DNA from: Aeromonas sp. FDAARGOS 1405
GTDB taxonomy: Bacteria > Pseudomonadota > Gammaproteobacteria > Enterobacterales > Aeromonadaceae
Assembly: GCF_019048265.1 (NCBI RefSeq)
Contig: NZ_CP077311.1
Span: 2,551,001 to 2,615,000, forward strand
Direction: 5' to 3'
Length of the DNA: 64,000 nt
The number at the start of each line of letters is the position of its first letter. The first letter of the stretch is position 1. Below the pieces are notes generated by a model, which was given only the letters and a program-made list of their open reading frames with translations, ran no database searches and was not told the origin of the DNA. Shown here one piece after another: positions 17,213 to 25,754 of the stretch. The position numbers and the translations under genes were made by a program.

Positions 17213-17804
17213 GTTCCTCAAACGCTGGTCGTCTCGCAAGAGTGAGGCGCGCAAGCATCAGGTATTGCAGCCACGGGAAGAGGCCATTCCCGAGGCGGTT
17301 GCAGCCCCCATCGAAGGCAGTGGCGAAGCTGAAACTCCAGATACTGCGCTGGATAGCCCCGTAGTCAGCACTGACAAGGGGAGCTGTGAACCTCTTGCTG
17401 TTGAGGGGGCAGAGAGTGGCGAACCGCCGCTAACAACAGCCCAGCCGGGCAAGGCAAAACTCCCCGACAGGGAGGCGCTGCGGGCCATGTTTCGCAGCCA
17501 CAAGCCGGATGGACTCGACGACTACACCCAGGATTTTAGCCAGCCCGAAGTGTTGCCTGCGGCCCTGACCGCCGGGCTGCGCAACTGGCTGGTGGATCAG
17601 GTGATCTCCCCGGAGAGCGAGTCGGCCAATCCGGCCAGCGGATCTGCTGAACCGGTGGCGGTTGCCAGCGAACCTGCCGCCGAGCCGCACGAGCTGGCTG
17701 ATAACCATTCTCAAACCCACACCGACGATCGGGACATTTTGGTTTCCTGTGGTGGACAAAATGTCCCAACCAAAGGTGGGGGAATGGAACCCTCAGGATC
17801 CTGA
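17205..17804 (+). CDS. DUF3306 domain protein of the formate dehydrogenase cluster
   Basis: 199 residues starting MSEFLKRWSSRKSEARK, the hallmark of DUF3306. A conserved block appears near residues 85-120 ('LPDREALRAMFRSHKPDGLDDYTQDFS'). The regions between are acidic and low-complexity. It overlaps DUF3305 by 8 nt. Its last 25 codons contain the predicted activator palindrome for the next gene, so this 3' end carries both coding and regulatory sequence. Biochemical role unknown. Confidence 0.75.
   Translation: MSEFLKRWSSRKSEARKHQVLQPREEAIPEAVAAPIEGSGEAETPDTALDSPVVSTDKGSCEPLAVEGAESGEPPLTTAQPGKAKLPDREALRAMFRSHKPDGLDDYTQDFSQPEVLPAALTAGLRNWLVDQVISPESESANPASGSAEPVAVASEPAAEPHELADNHSQTHTDDRDILVSCGGQNVPTKGGGMEPSGS
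17731..17767. promoter_or_regulatory. Predicted activator site: 11-bp inverted repeat with GGACA-N3-TGTCC
   Basis: GGGACATTTTG (17731-17741) and CAAAATGTCCC (17757-17767) are perfect inverted repeats. The right arm contains GGACAAAATGTCC (17754-17766), identical to the site at 9793-9805 by the tupA/regulator promoters. It lies 100-130 nt upstream of the start predicted from the -24/-12 element at 17837, as expected for an enhancer. Confidence 0.6.
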
Positions 17805-17836
17805 CTCCCTGTCAGTCACTTTTTTTCCGGGGGAGT

Positions 17837-17852
17837 TGGCTCGCCTCTTGCT
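17837..17852 (+). promoter_or_regulatory. Sigma-54 (-24/-12) promoter for the 4Fe-4S-torD-fdhABC genes
   Basis: TGGCTCGCCTCTTGCT with GG-N10-GC spacing and one mismatch to consensus. Predicted start near 17863. If used, translation of the next gene must begin downstream at GTG 17908. Confidence 0.55.
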
Positions 17853-17907
17853 CTCTCGGCTTACCAACAAGCGCCCATCCCATGAGGTGGCGCGCGCAGG
17901 AGTGTAT

Positions 17908-19653
17908 GTGAGCACTGAACAAATATTGCCAAATCTGAGCCCAAATCTGGCCTCCAATCTTGCCCATGGGGCGGGGGCGGCCGAGCATAACGCGCGCGCT
18001 CGCGCCTATGCCCTGCAGCATACGGTCAAGACCGACAACCTGATCCCGGCTACTGTCTCTTACCAGAGTCAGGGGCGCCTGCTGCTGGTCGGCCCGGAAG
18101 ATCGTATTCGCCGCGCCGCCAGCCTGCTGCCCGCCGGGGTGAAGCCGACTCTGCTGGTGACCGAAGCGGTCCACGATGCCGAGGCGGCCGATCTCGAAAC
18201 CATTTTTGATGCCACCGCATCCCTCGCGGCCCTGACCCTGCGCGAGCCGAGCCTGACAGGGTATCTGGGGCAGTTCCAGCTCACCGGCCTCAATGGGCAG
18301 GGTGAGCGGGTTAATCTGGCGGCGCTTTGCTTTCCACAACAAACGGTTGTTGGTAGCGAACAGCGCTTCGATCTGGTGGCCGATCTGGGCCGCGCCCCGC
18401 TCTTTGCGCTGGAGCGCCCGCCGGTCGGTTATCTGCATCTTGCCGATGACCAAGGGCTGGCCGAACGGCTCACCGAGCTCTGTGCCCTGACCGGTATCTT
18501 CGACAAGCCGCGCTATTTTCGTCTCGACTCCGAGGCCTGCGCCTTTACCGCTCGCGGCGTGCCCGGTTGCAGCCGCTGCCTCGATGTCTGTCCTACCGAT
18601 GCCCTCAAGCCCATCAATGGTCGCATCCAGATCGATCCCCATCTCTGTCAGGGCTTTGGCAGCTGCGCCTCAGCCTGTCCGACCGGGGCGATTGCCTATC
18701 ACCAGCCCGATGCCAACACCAGCGGAGACTACTTGCTGCGCCTGCTCAAGCACTACCGGGAGGCGGGCGGTGAAGCGCCCCAACTGCTGATCGCCGGTGA
18801 AAACGAGCGCAAATGGGTGGAAGCCGAGCTCACCCGCTTGCCCGCCAACTGGCTGCCGGTCTGGGTGGAGGAGAGCGCGAGTTTGGGTATCGAGAGCTGG
18901 TTCGCGGCACTCGCCTACGGTGCCAGCGCGGTGCGCATCGTGCTGGGCGAGGATGTCCCTGCTAGCGTGCGGGCATTGGTTGAGCGGGAGCTGGCGAGCG
19001 CCACAGTGCTCTTGGCGGGCGCTGGTCTTGCTGCCAATCGTATTGCCCTGTTTAACCCGGATGCCGAACAAGATAAGCCGATCTCCGGTGAACCAGCCCT
19101 TGCCCTGCTGGAGAAGCCGCTCAAAGGGGGCAAACGGGAAAACCTGTTTGCCGCTTTCGATGCCCTCTGGCAGGCCAATGAGGGGAGCCGCGAGCCGCTG
19201 GCGGTGCCCCACGGTGCCCCATACGGCAGTGTGGAACTCAAAGAGTCTGACTGCACCCTCTGCATGGGCTGCGTGGCGGTCTGCCCGAGCCGTGCCCTGC
19301 ATGCGGTGGGGCACACTCCGGGTCTCAACTTTATCGAGCAGGATTGCATCCAGTGCGGCATGTGTGAAAAGGCGTGCCCCGAGCAGGCCATCGTACTGGT
19401 GCCCCGCCTGCAACCCGTGCCCGAGGCGCGCCGCGCCGTGCAGAGCCTGAAAGCCGAAGAGGCGGCCTGCTGCATTCGCTGCTCCAAGCCGTTCGCGCCC
19501 GCCTCGATGATCCGCCGCATCCAGCAAAAACTGGCCGGTCACTCCCACTTCCAGAACGAGGCCGCCCAGCGGTTGCTGATGTGCGAGGACTGTCGGGTCA
19601 AGGATGTGTTTGCCGCGCTGGCGGCGGATCCCGTCTCCCAGCTCAAGGTATGA
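17908..19653 (+). CDS. 4Fe-4S ferredoxin-like protein of the formate dehydrogenase cluster
   Basis: 581 residues from GTG 17908, which has AGGAG 5 nt upstream and lies after the sigma-54 element. An in-frame ATG at 17761 would add 49 residues but has no clear ribosome site. Two ferredoxin modules: 'CSRCLDVCPTDAL' with 'CQGFGSCASACPTGAI' near residues 215-255, and 'CTLCMGCVAVCPSRAL' with 'CIQCGMCEKACPEQAI' near 450-495. A C-terminal 'CCIRC...CEDCR' metal site follows. Such proteins lie beside fdhABC in Shewanella and Aeromonas and probably shuttle electrons or help assemble the dehydrogenase. Exact role unproven. Confidence 0.8.
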   Translation: MSTEQILPNLSPNLASNLAHGAGAAEHNARARAYALQHTVKTDNLIPATVSYQSQGRLLLVGPEDRIRRAASLLPAGVKPTLLVTEAVHDAEAADLETIFDATASLAALTLREPSLTGYLGQFQLTGLNGQGERVNLAALCFPQQTVVGSEQRFDLVADLGRAPLFALERPPVGYLHLADDQGLAERLTELCALTGIFDKPRYFRLDSEACAFTARGVPGCSRCLDVCPTDALKPINGRIQIDPHLCQGFGSCASACPTGAIAYHQPDANTSGDYLLRLLKHYREAGGEAPQLLIAGENERKWVEAELTRLPANWLPVWVEESASLGIESWFAALAYGASAVRIVLGEDVPASVRALVERELASATVLLAGAGLAANRIALFNPDAEQDKPISGEPALALLEKPLKGGKRENLFAAFDALWQANEGSREPLAVPHGAPYGSVELKESDCTLCMGCVAVCPSRALHAVGHTPGLNFIEQDCIQCGMCEKACPEQAIVLVPRLQPVPEARRAVQSLKAEEAACCIRCSKPFAPASMIRRIQQKLAGHSHFQNEAAQRLLMCEDCRVKDVFAALAADPVSQLKV

Positions 19654-19663
19654 GGGGCCAGTA

Positions 19664-20281
19664 ATGAATGAACAACATAACGAAAAGGCTGGCGAACTGA
19701 CCATGACCGAACTGGAACAGAGCAGCGCCGATCTCTACGCCCTGCTGGCAAGCCTCTGGCGCGCCGCCCCCCGTGGTGAACAGCTCGCCTGGCTGCAAGG
19801 GTTGCAGGCTATGCCGGGCCCCTTTGCCAGAGGGCTGGGGCTGGTGCAGCTGGCGGCCAGTAGCCACCACGAAAACGAGCTTGCCGAGGAGTATCAGGAT
19901 CTCTTTATCGGGCTGGGGCGCGGGGAGATCGTGCCGTTTGCCTCCTGGTATCTCACTGGCTCCCTGATGGAGCTGCCGTTGGCAGTGCTGCGCGCAGATC
20001 TGCAGTCCCTCGGTTTCGAGCGCCAGAGCGGAGTGTGCGAGCCGGAAGATCATCTGGCCGCCCTGTGTGAAGTAATGGCGGTACTGATTGGCGAGCAGCA
20101 CCCGGAGCGCAACCGCTTCTATGAGCGCCACCTTGCCCCCTGGGTACTCGCCTGCTGTCGCGATCAGCAACAGGCGAAAGGGGGCAGCTTCTACCGGGCG
20201 GTCGGTGCCCTTGCCGAAGATTTCTTCAAGCTGGAAAACGAATTGCGCCTGCCGTTTGGCGCCTGCGTGGTGCCGGGCTGA
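19664..20281 (+). CDS. TorD/DmsD-family chaperone for formate dehydrogenase
   Basis: 205 residues, all-helical. The TorD family motif is 'EYQDLFIGLGRGEIVPFASWYLTG' (about residues 72-95), followed by 'EPEDHLAALCEVMAVLI'. These chaperones bind TAT signal peptides of molybdoenzymes and hold them back until the cofactor is inserted. Start at 19664 fits a GAGGGGCC site and gives family-normal length. Located 10 nt after the 4Fe-4S gene and before the TAT-signal fdh genes, so its client is most likely FdhA. Confidence 0.88.
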   Translation: MNEQHNEKAGELTMTELEQSSADLYALLASLWRAAPRGEQLAWLQGLQAMPGPFARGLGLVQLAASSHHENELAEEYQDLFIGLGRGEIVPFASWYLTGSLMELPLAVLRADLQSLGFERQSGVCEPEDHLAALCEVMAVLIGEQHPERNRFYERHLAPWVLACCRDQQQAKGGSFYRAVGALAEDFFKLENELRLPFGACVVPG

Positions 20282-20394
20282 ATGCCCCTATCTGCGCATA
20301 ACAAGAGCTGCGCATAAACGAGCAGACGAGATATCCCATTGGACGCGAAGCTGGCGCGCAGGCGCCGGCAAGAACAACAACAGAGGTCACAAGA

Positions 20395-20598
20395 ATGAGC
20401 GATGAAAAGCTGAAAGACCCGTCCCGCCGCAATCTGATCAAGGGAGTTGGCGTGGTCGCCACCATAGGCGTATTGGCCGGTGCCACCGGTCGGGTGGTGG
20501 GCAAAGAGGTGCTGACCCACGACACCGAGCCTGACAAGGGCTATCGGGAGACCCCCCATGTTCACGACTTTTATCGCACCCTGCGCGGCACTGACTGA
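20395..20598 (+). CDS. Small 'formate dehydrogenase region TAT target' protein
   Basis: 67 residues. A twin-arginine signal (SRRNLIKGVGVVATIGVLAG, residues 10-29) takes up half of it. A short tail follows, 'HDTEPDKGYRETPHVHDFYRT'. This is the small family always found just upstream of FdhA in such clusters. It lies 24 nt before fdhA, with an AAGGAG site between. Likely exported with, or as a subunit of, the formate dehydrogenase. The function is not established. Confidence 0.85.
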   Translation: MSDEKLKDPSRRNLIKGVGVVATIGVLAGATGRVVGKEVLTHDTEPDKGYRETPHVHDFYRTLRGTD

Positions 20599-20621
20599 GC
20601 CGGATCAGTGAAGGAGAATTC

Positions 20622-23498
20622 ATGAAACTGACAAAACGTGCCGAGCAGCCCCAGGCGGGCGAGCAGGGCAATGATACTGTTCGCGGTCAGGGGCTGACCC
20701 GCCGCGCCTTTATGGTCAACTCGGGTCTGGTAGCCGGTGGCGCCGTGGCCGCCGGTTGGCTGGCCCCTGCCATGATGCAGCGGGCCGAGGCCAAAACCGT
20801 GGCGGCCGGGGTGCCGGTCGAGGTGAAGCGCACCATCTGTTCCCACTGCTCGGTGGGCTGCGGCGTCTATGCCGAGGTACAAAACGGCGTCTGGACCGGT
20901 CAGGAGCCTGCCTTTGATCACCCCTTCAACCTTGGCGGCCACTGCGCCAAGGGGGCGGCCCTGCGCGAGCATGGCCACGGCGAGCGTCGCCTCAAGTACC
21001 CGATGAAGCTGGTGGGCGGCAAGTGGCAGCGCATCAGCTGGGATCAAGCCATCGAAGAGGTGGGCAACGAGGTGCTGCGCCTTCGCAAGGAGTCCGGCCC
21101 CGACAGCGTCTACTGGCTCGGCTCCGCCAAGCACTCCAACGAGCAGGCCTACCTGTTTCGCAAGATGGCGTCGCTTTGGGGCACCAACAACGTGGATCAC
21201 CAGGCGCGGATCTGCCACTCCACCACGGTCGCTGGCGTCGCCAACACCTGGGGCTACGGCGCCATGACCAACAGCCTGAACGACATGCACAACAGCAAGT
21301 CGATCATGTTTATCGGCTCCAACCCGGCGGAGGCCCACCCGGTCGCCATGCAGCACATCCTGCTGGCGAAAGAGCGCAACGGCTGCAAGATCCTGGTGGT
21401 CGACCCGCGTCGCACCCGTACCGCCGCCAAGGCGGACATGTACCTCTCCCTGCGCCCGGGCACCGACGTCGCCTTTATCTGGGGCATGCTCTGGCACATC
21501 TTCAAAAACGGTTGGGAAGACAAGGAGTTCATCCGCACCCGCGTCTACGGCATGGACGAGGTGCAAAAAGAGGTGGCGCGCTGGACTCCGGCGGAAGTTG
21601 AGCGGGTAACCGGCCTCAACGAACAGCAGGTCTATGGCGCCGCCAAACTGCTGGCCGACAACCGCCCCGGCTGCGTGGTCTGGTGCATGGGTGGCACCCA
21701 GCACACCACCGGCAACAACAATACCCGTGCTTACTGCATCCTCGAACTGGCTCTCGGCAACGTGGGCAAGAGCGGGGCGGGCACCAACATCTTCCGCGGT
21801 CACGACAACGTGCAGGGGGCCACCGACTTTGGCGTCACCTCCGACTCTCTGCCCGGCTACTACGGGCTGGAAGAGGGCTCCTGGAAGCACTGGGCCAGGG
21901 TGTGGGATGTGGATTACGAGTGGATCAAGGCCCGCTTTGACAACAAGGCCTACAACGGCAAGCTGCCGATGAACAACAACGGCATTCCGGTCTCCCGCTG
22001 GGTGGACGGGGTGCTGGAGAACGCCGATCTCATCGAGCAGGGCTCCAACATCCGCGCCATGTTCTACTGGGGCCATGCGGTCAACTCCCAGACTCGCGGC
22101 CCGGAAATGAAGAAGGCGATGCAAAAGCTCGACATGATGGTGATTGTCGACCCGTACCCTACCGTCGCCTCGGTAATGAACGATCGCACCGACGGCGTCT
22201 ACCTGCTGCCGGCCACCACCCAGTTCGAGACCTATGGTTCCGTGACCGCCACCAACCGCTCCATGCAGTGGCGCGACAAGGTGATAGAACCCCTGTTCGA
22301 ATCCAAGGTCGACCACGAGATCATGTATCTGCTGAGCAAGAAGCTAGGTTTTGCCGACCAGCTGTTCAAGCACATCAAGGTGGAGAACAACCAGCCACTG
22401 CTGGAAGACATCACCCGCGAATACAACCGTGGCATGTGGAGTGTGGGCTACACCGGCCAGAGCCCGGAGCGGCTCAAGGCGCACCAGCAGAACTGGCACA
22501 CCTTCCACAAGACCAACCTCAAGGCCGAGGGCGGCCCGGTCAGCGGTGAAGTGTACGGTCTGCCCTGGCCCTGCTGGGGCACCCCTGAGATGAAGCACCC
22601 CGGTAGCCATATCCTCTACGACACCAGCATTCCGGTATCGGAAGGCGGTGGCGGTTTCCGCGCCCGCTTCGGCATCGAGTATCAGGGCGTCTCGCTGCTG
22701 GCCGAAGACTCCTGGCCGAAAGGGAGCGAGGTGGAAGACGGTTATCCCGAGATCACTGCCGACCTGATGAAACAGCTCGGCTGGTGGGATGAGCTGACCG
22801 AGGCCGAGAAGAAGGAGGCCGAGGGCAAGAACTGGAAGACTGACCTCTCCGGCGGTATCCAGCGGGTCGCCATCAAGCACGGCTTCGTCCCCTACGGTAA
22901 TGCCAAGGCACGCTGCGTGGTGTGGACCTTCCCGGATCAGGTGCCCAAGCACCGCGAGCCGCTCTACACCCCGCGCCGGGATCTGCTGGCCGATTACGCC
23001 ACCTGGCCTGATTCGAAGAGCCTGTGGCGCCTGCCGACCCAGTACGCCTCGGTGCAGGAGAAGGATGTCAGCAAGGAGTTCCCCATCATCCTCACCTCCG
23101 GCCGTCTGGTGGAGTACGAGGGGGGCGGCGACGAGACCCGCTCCAACCCCTGGCTGGCTGAATTGCAGCAGGAGATGTTTGTCGAGATGAACCCGGCGGA
23201 TGCCAACGACGTCGGCGTGCGCGATGGTCAGGATGTGTGGGTCGAGGGGCCGGAAGGGGGCAGGGTCAAGGTGAAGGCGCTGGTGACCCCGCGGGTCAAA
23301 CCGGGGCTCGCCTTTATGCCGTTCCACTTCGGCGGCCACTTCGAGGGCAAGGATCTGCGATCCAAGTATCCGGAAGGGTCTGACCCCTATGTGCTGGGGG
23401 AGTCGGTCAACATAGTCACCACCTATGGTTATGACCCGGTCACCCAGATGCAGGAGACCAAGGTCACCCTGTGCCGTTTTCGCAAAGTAGGAGCCTGA
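20622..23498 (+). CDS. fdhA: Formate dehydrogenase catalytic (alpha) subunit
   Basis: 958 residues. TAT signal LTRRAFMVNSGLVAGG (25-40). N-terminal 4Fe-4S cluster Cys (CSHCSVGC at 73-80, Cys 108). Mo/W-bisMGD domains include 'GSNPAEAHPVAMQHIL' and the C-terminal molydopterin dinucleotide-binding domain. The metal ligand appears to be Cys198 (RICHS), a cysteine rather than selenocysteine enzyme. Catalyses formate to CO2 plus two electrons in the periplasm. It forms a complex with FdhB and FdhC encoded next. Whether it holds Mo or W cannot be read from sequence, but the linked tungstate transporter makes W a real possibility. Confidence 0.95.
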   Translation: MKLTKRAEQPQAGEQGNDTVRGQGLTRRAFMVNSGLVAGGAVAAGWLAPAMMQRAEAKTVAAGVPVEVKRTICSHCSVGCGVYAEVQNGVWTGQEPAFDHPFNLGGHCAKGAALREHGHGERRLKYPMKLVGGKWQRISWDQAIEEVGNEVLRLRKESGPDSVYWLGSAKHSNEQAYLFRKMASLWGTNNVDHQARICHSTTVAGVANTWGYGAMTNSLNDMHNSKSIMFIGSNPAEAHPVAMQHILLAKERNGCKILVVDPRRTRTAAKADMYLSLRPGTDVAFIWGMLWHIFKNGWEDKEFIRTRVYGMDEVQKEVARWTPAEVERVTGLNEQQVYGAAKLLADNRPGCVVWCMGGTQHTTGNNNTRAYCILELALGNVGKSGAGTNIFRGHDNVQGATDFGVTSDSLPGYYGLEEGSWKHWARVWDVDYEWIKARFDNKAYNGKLPMNNNGIPVSRWVDGVLENADLIEQGSNIRAMFYWGHAVNSQTRGPEMKKAMQKLDMMVIVDPYPTVASVMNDRTDGVYLLPATTQFETYGSVTATNRSMQWRDKVIEPLFESKVDHEIMYLLSKKLGFADQLFKHIKVENNQPLLEDITREYNRGMWSVGYTGQSPERLKAHQQNWHTFHKTNLKAEGGPVSGEVYGLPWPCWGTPEMKHPGSHILYDTSIPVSEGGGGFRARFGIEYQGVSLLAEDSWPKGSEVEDGYPEITADLMKQLGWWDELTEAEKKEAEGKNWKTDLSGGIQRVAIKHGFVPYGNAKARCVVWTFPDQVPKHREPLYTPRRDLLADYATWPDSKSLWRLPTQYASVQEKDVSKEFPIILTSGRLVEYEGGGDETRSNPWLAELQQEMFVEMNPADANDVGVRDGQDVWVEGPEGGRVKVKALVTPRVKPGLAFMPFHFGGHFEGKDLRSKYPEGSDPYVLGESVNIVTTYGYDPVTQMQETKVTLCRFRKVGA

Positions 23499-23502
23499 TC
23501 CC

Positions 23503-24129
23503 ATGGCCAGAATGAAATTCATGTGTGACACAAAGCGCTGCATCGAATGCAACGGCTGTGTGACGGCGTGCAAGAACGAGAACGACGATGCCCTGGAGTG
23601 GGGCATCCAGCGCCGCCGGGTGGTGACCCTCAACGACGGCCTACCGGGGGAGACCTCCATCTCGGTCGCCTGCATGCACTGCACCGATGCCCCCTGCATG
23701 GCGGTCTGCCCGGCCGACTGCTTCTATCACACCGACGACGGCATAGTGCTGCACAACAAGGATCTCTGCATCGGTTGCGGCTACTGCCTATTTGCCTGCC
23801 CGTTCGGGGCGCCCCAGTTCCCGAAGACCGCCGCCTTTGGTGATCGGGGCAAGATGGACAAGTGCACATTCTGCGCCGGTGGCCCGGAAGAGGATCACAG
23901 CGAAGCGGAGCGCCAGAAGTACGGTGCCAACCGCATCGCCGAAGGCAAGCTGCCCATGTGTGCCGAGCTCTGCTCCACCAAGGCACTGCTGGCTGGGGAT
24001 GCGCAGGTCATCTCCGACATTTTCCGCGAGCGGGTCGCCTATCGTGGTGCCAAGGATGCGGCTTGGGGTAATGGCGATGAGCTGTTCCACGATGCCAGCA
24101 AGCTGAACAAGCAGGGAGGGGCGGCATGA
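23503..24129 (+). CDS. fdhB: Formate dehydrogenase iron-sulfur (beta) subunit
   Basis: 208 residues with four ferredoxin-type Cys groups: 'CIECNGCVTACK', 'CMHCTDAPCMAVCP', 'CIGCGYCLFACP' and 'CTFCAGG...CAELC'. This is the usual four-cluster arrangement of DMSO-reductase-family beta subunits. It carries electrons from FdhA to the membrane cytochrome b. It begins 4 nt after fdhA and overlaps fdhC by 4 nt. Confidence 0.95.
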   Translation: MARMKFMCDTKRCIECNGCVTACKNENDDALEWGIQRRRVVTLNDGLPGETSISVACMHCTDAPCMAVCPADCFYHTDDGIVLHNKDLCIGCGYCLFACPFGAPQFPKTAAFGDRGKMDKCTFCAGGPEEDHSEAERQKYGANRIAEGKLPMCAELCSTKALLAGDAQVISDIFRERVAYRGAKDAAWGNGDELFHDASKLNKQGGAA

Positions 24130-25097
24130 AAACCTGGCTAATGGCCCTGTTTGCTGCCCTGCTGCTGGTGAGTACCGCAAGTTTCGCCGATGCCGAGAAA
24201 GAGGCGGTCGGCTTTGCCGGCGCCGATTATTGGCGTGCGGTGAAGGATGGGCAGGAGGGGGTGACCACCTCCCGCTCGCCGGAGCACGGAGTGCTTATCT
24301 CGGTGCCGGGCCAGCTCTGGTTCGAGGTGAAGACCAAGTGGGTGTCGCCGCTCGGTGCCATCGCTATCTTCGGGTCGCTCGCCATGTGTGGCCTGATGTA
24401 TCTGGTGGTGGGGCAGACCAAGCTCTCCAAACCGCGCACCGGGCGCAAGCTCAAGCGCTGGAGCCGGCTGGATCGGGCGCTGCACTGGACCACGGCGGCC
24501 ATGTTCCTGACCCTCTCCGGGTCGGGGCTGGCCATCATCTACGGCAAGTACTTCATCAAGCCGGTGGTGAGCCTCGGGGTGTGGGAGAACTGGATCTGGT
24601 TTGCCAAGGTGTTCCACAACTACGTGGGGCCGCTCTTCTTCCTCTGCCTGATGGGGGTGCTCATCAAGTGGTTCCGCCACAACATCGTCAACATGGTGGA
24701 TGTGCAGTGGTTCATGAAGTTTGGTGGCATGCTCGGCAAGCACAAGGGAAGTCACCCCTCGGCGGGCTTCTCCAACGGCGGCGAGAAGGCGATCTTCTGG
24801 CTACTGATCTGGTTTGGCGGCATCGTGGTGGCGACCGGGCTGTTCCTTGATTTCCCCATCTTCGGCCAGCTGCGCCGTCAGATGGAGTGGGCCAGCTTCA
24901 TCCATATCGTAGGCGCCTTGATCCTTATCTGCGGCTTCATCTTCCATATCTACATGGGCCTGTTCCAACTGGAAGGGGCACTGGAGGGGATGGTGACCGG
25001 CGAGGTGGACGAGACCTGGGCCAAGGAGCATCACGACCTCTGGTATGAAGAGGTGAAGCACACCCTCGATGAGCCCAAGGCGGGCAAATCAAGCTGA
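24126..25097 (+). CDS. fdhC: Formate dehydrogenase cytochrome b556 (gamma) subunit
   Basis: 323 residues. N-terminal signal-like segment (1-22, cleavage after SFA), a periplasmic stretch, then about five membrane helices between residues 70 and 285. Conserved haem-ligand His residues lie in 'RLDRALHWTTAAMF', 'VFHNYVGPLFF' and 'FIHIVGALILICGFIFHIY'. Anchors the complex and passes electrons to quinone. Start ATGA overlaps fdhB, and a strong terminator follows 20 nt after the stop, closing the operon. Confidence 0.93.
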   Translation: MKTWLMALFAALLLVSTASFADAEKEAVGFAGADYWRAVKDGQEGVTTSRSPEHGVLISVPGQLWFEVKTKWVSPLGAIAIFGSLAMCGLMYLVVGQTKLSKPRTGRKLKRWSRLDRALHWTTAAMFLTLSGSGLAIIYGKYFIKPVVSLGVWENWIWFAKVFHNYVGPLFFLCLMGVLIKWFRHNIVNMVDVQWFMKFGGMLGKHKGSHPSAGFSNGGEKAIFWLLIWFGGIVVATGLFLDFPIFGQLRRQMEWASFIHIVGALILICGFIFHIYMGLFQLEGALEGMVTGEVDETWAKEHHDLWYEEVKHTLDEPKAGKSS

Positions 25098-25118
25098 TGG
25101 TCGACAAAGAGTAAAGAG

Positions 25119-25142
25119 AAGGGGCGCTGCGGCGCCCCTTTT
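25119..25142 (+). terminator. Terminator of the fdh operon
   Basis: GGGGCGC-TGCG-GCGCCCC stem flanked by AA and TTTT. Confidence 0.88.
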
Positions 25143-25256
25143 GATGGCGGGTCGATCGTGATGGCAAATTGATTGAGCGATGCCGCAAACGGCGATGGTT
25201 TTTTGGGCCACCTTGAGCAACAGTAACAGGGAATCCATTCACACAAGGGATGACAA

Positions 25257-25667
25257 ATGATGAGAAAAGCATGGCTGGCAGCGGTATGTGCATCTGCGCT
25301 ATTCGGTGGTATTGCGGGCGTGGCGCAGGCGGCTGACGGGATCAAGACCCAGCAGGTGCAGTTCAAGAAGGGGGAGTCAGGGGCAACCATCAACGGCACC
25401 ATTCAAGGTAGCCAGACCCTCGATTACAAGCTGACGGCCAACAAGGGCCAGAGCATGGTGGTGATCCTGACCGGCAAGCCCTACTTCAATATTTTGCCGC
25501 CGGGCAGCAAGGGGGAGGCGATTTTTATCGGCTCAACAGAAGGGAACAACTTTGAGGCAACCCTGCCTGCCAAGGGCACCTACACCATTCGGGTCTACCA
25601 GATGGGGGCGGCCGAGAGCAGCAAGGCCAAGACGCCGTTCAAGCTGGAGGTGGGCATCAGCGGCTAA
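25257..25667 (+). CDS. Periplasmic protein related to g-type lysozyme inhibitor (PliG/YcgK family)
   Basis: 136 residues with a signal peptide (cleavage near VAQAA, residue 25). The mature beta-rich domain has 'VQFKKGESGATINGTIQG', 'DYKLTANKGQSMVV', 'YFNILPPGSKGEAIF' and 'LPAKGTYTIRVYQM'. These match the PliG pattern that I recall (F-KG-S-A---G-I-G, LPA-G-Y-LRV). PliG proteins block goose-type lysozyme and one was described from Aeromonas hydrophila. The Arg-rich stretch usual after 'RVY-M' is replaced here by GAAESSKAK, so inhibition is uncertain. A free-standing gene. Confidence 0.55.
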   Translation: MMRKAWLAAVCASALFGGIAGVAQAADGIKTQQVQFKKGESGATINGTIQGSQTLDYKLTANKGQSMVVILTGKPYFNILPPGSKGEAIFIGSTEGNNFEATLPAKGTYTIRVYQMGAAESSKAKTPFKLEVGISG

Positions 25668-25688
25668 TGCCTGCAGCTGACAAATATC

Positions 25689-25718
25689 ACGGCGCTGGCT
25701 GCCACAAGAGGCCATCGC
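25689..25718 (+). terminator. Possible terminator after the PliG-like gene
   Basis: ACGGCG and CGCCGT can pair, with an imperfect inner stem and then TTGTTTTATCC. Moderate match only. Confidence 0.4.
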
Positions 25719-25754
25719 CGTTGTTTTATCCTCTCTGTTTTTGCCTCGCCACGG

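Noticed and set aside
17761..17907. N-terminal extension of the 4Fe-4S protein from ATG 17761
   Set aside because: It has no clear ribosome site and contains the predicted sigma-54 promoter. GTG 17908 is better supported, though not certain.
20571..22316. A 581-codon minus-strand open frame over fdhA
   Set aside because: It lies wholly inside the well-supported fdhA gene. The protein shows no recognisable domain, and such antisense frames are expected in GC-rich genes.
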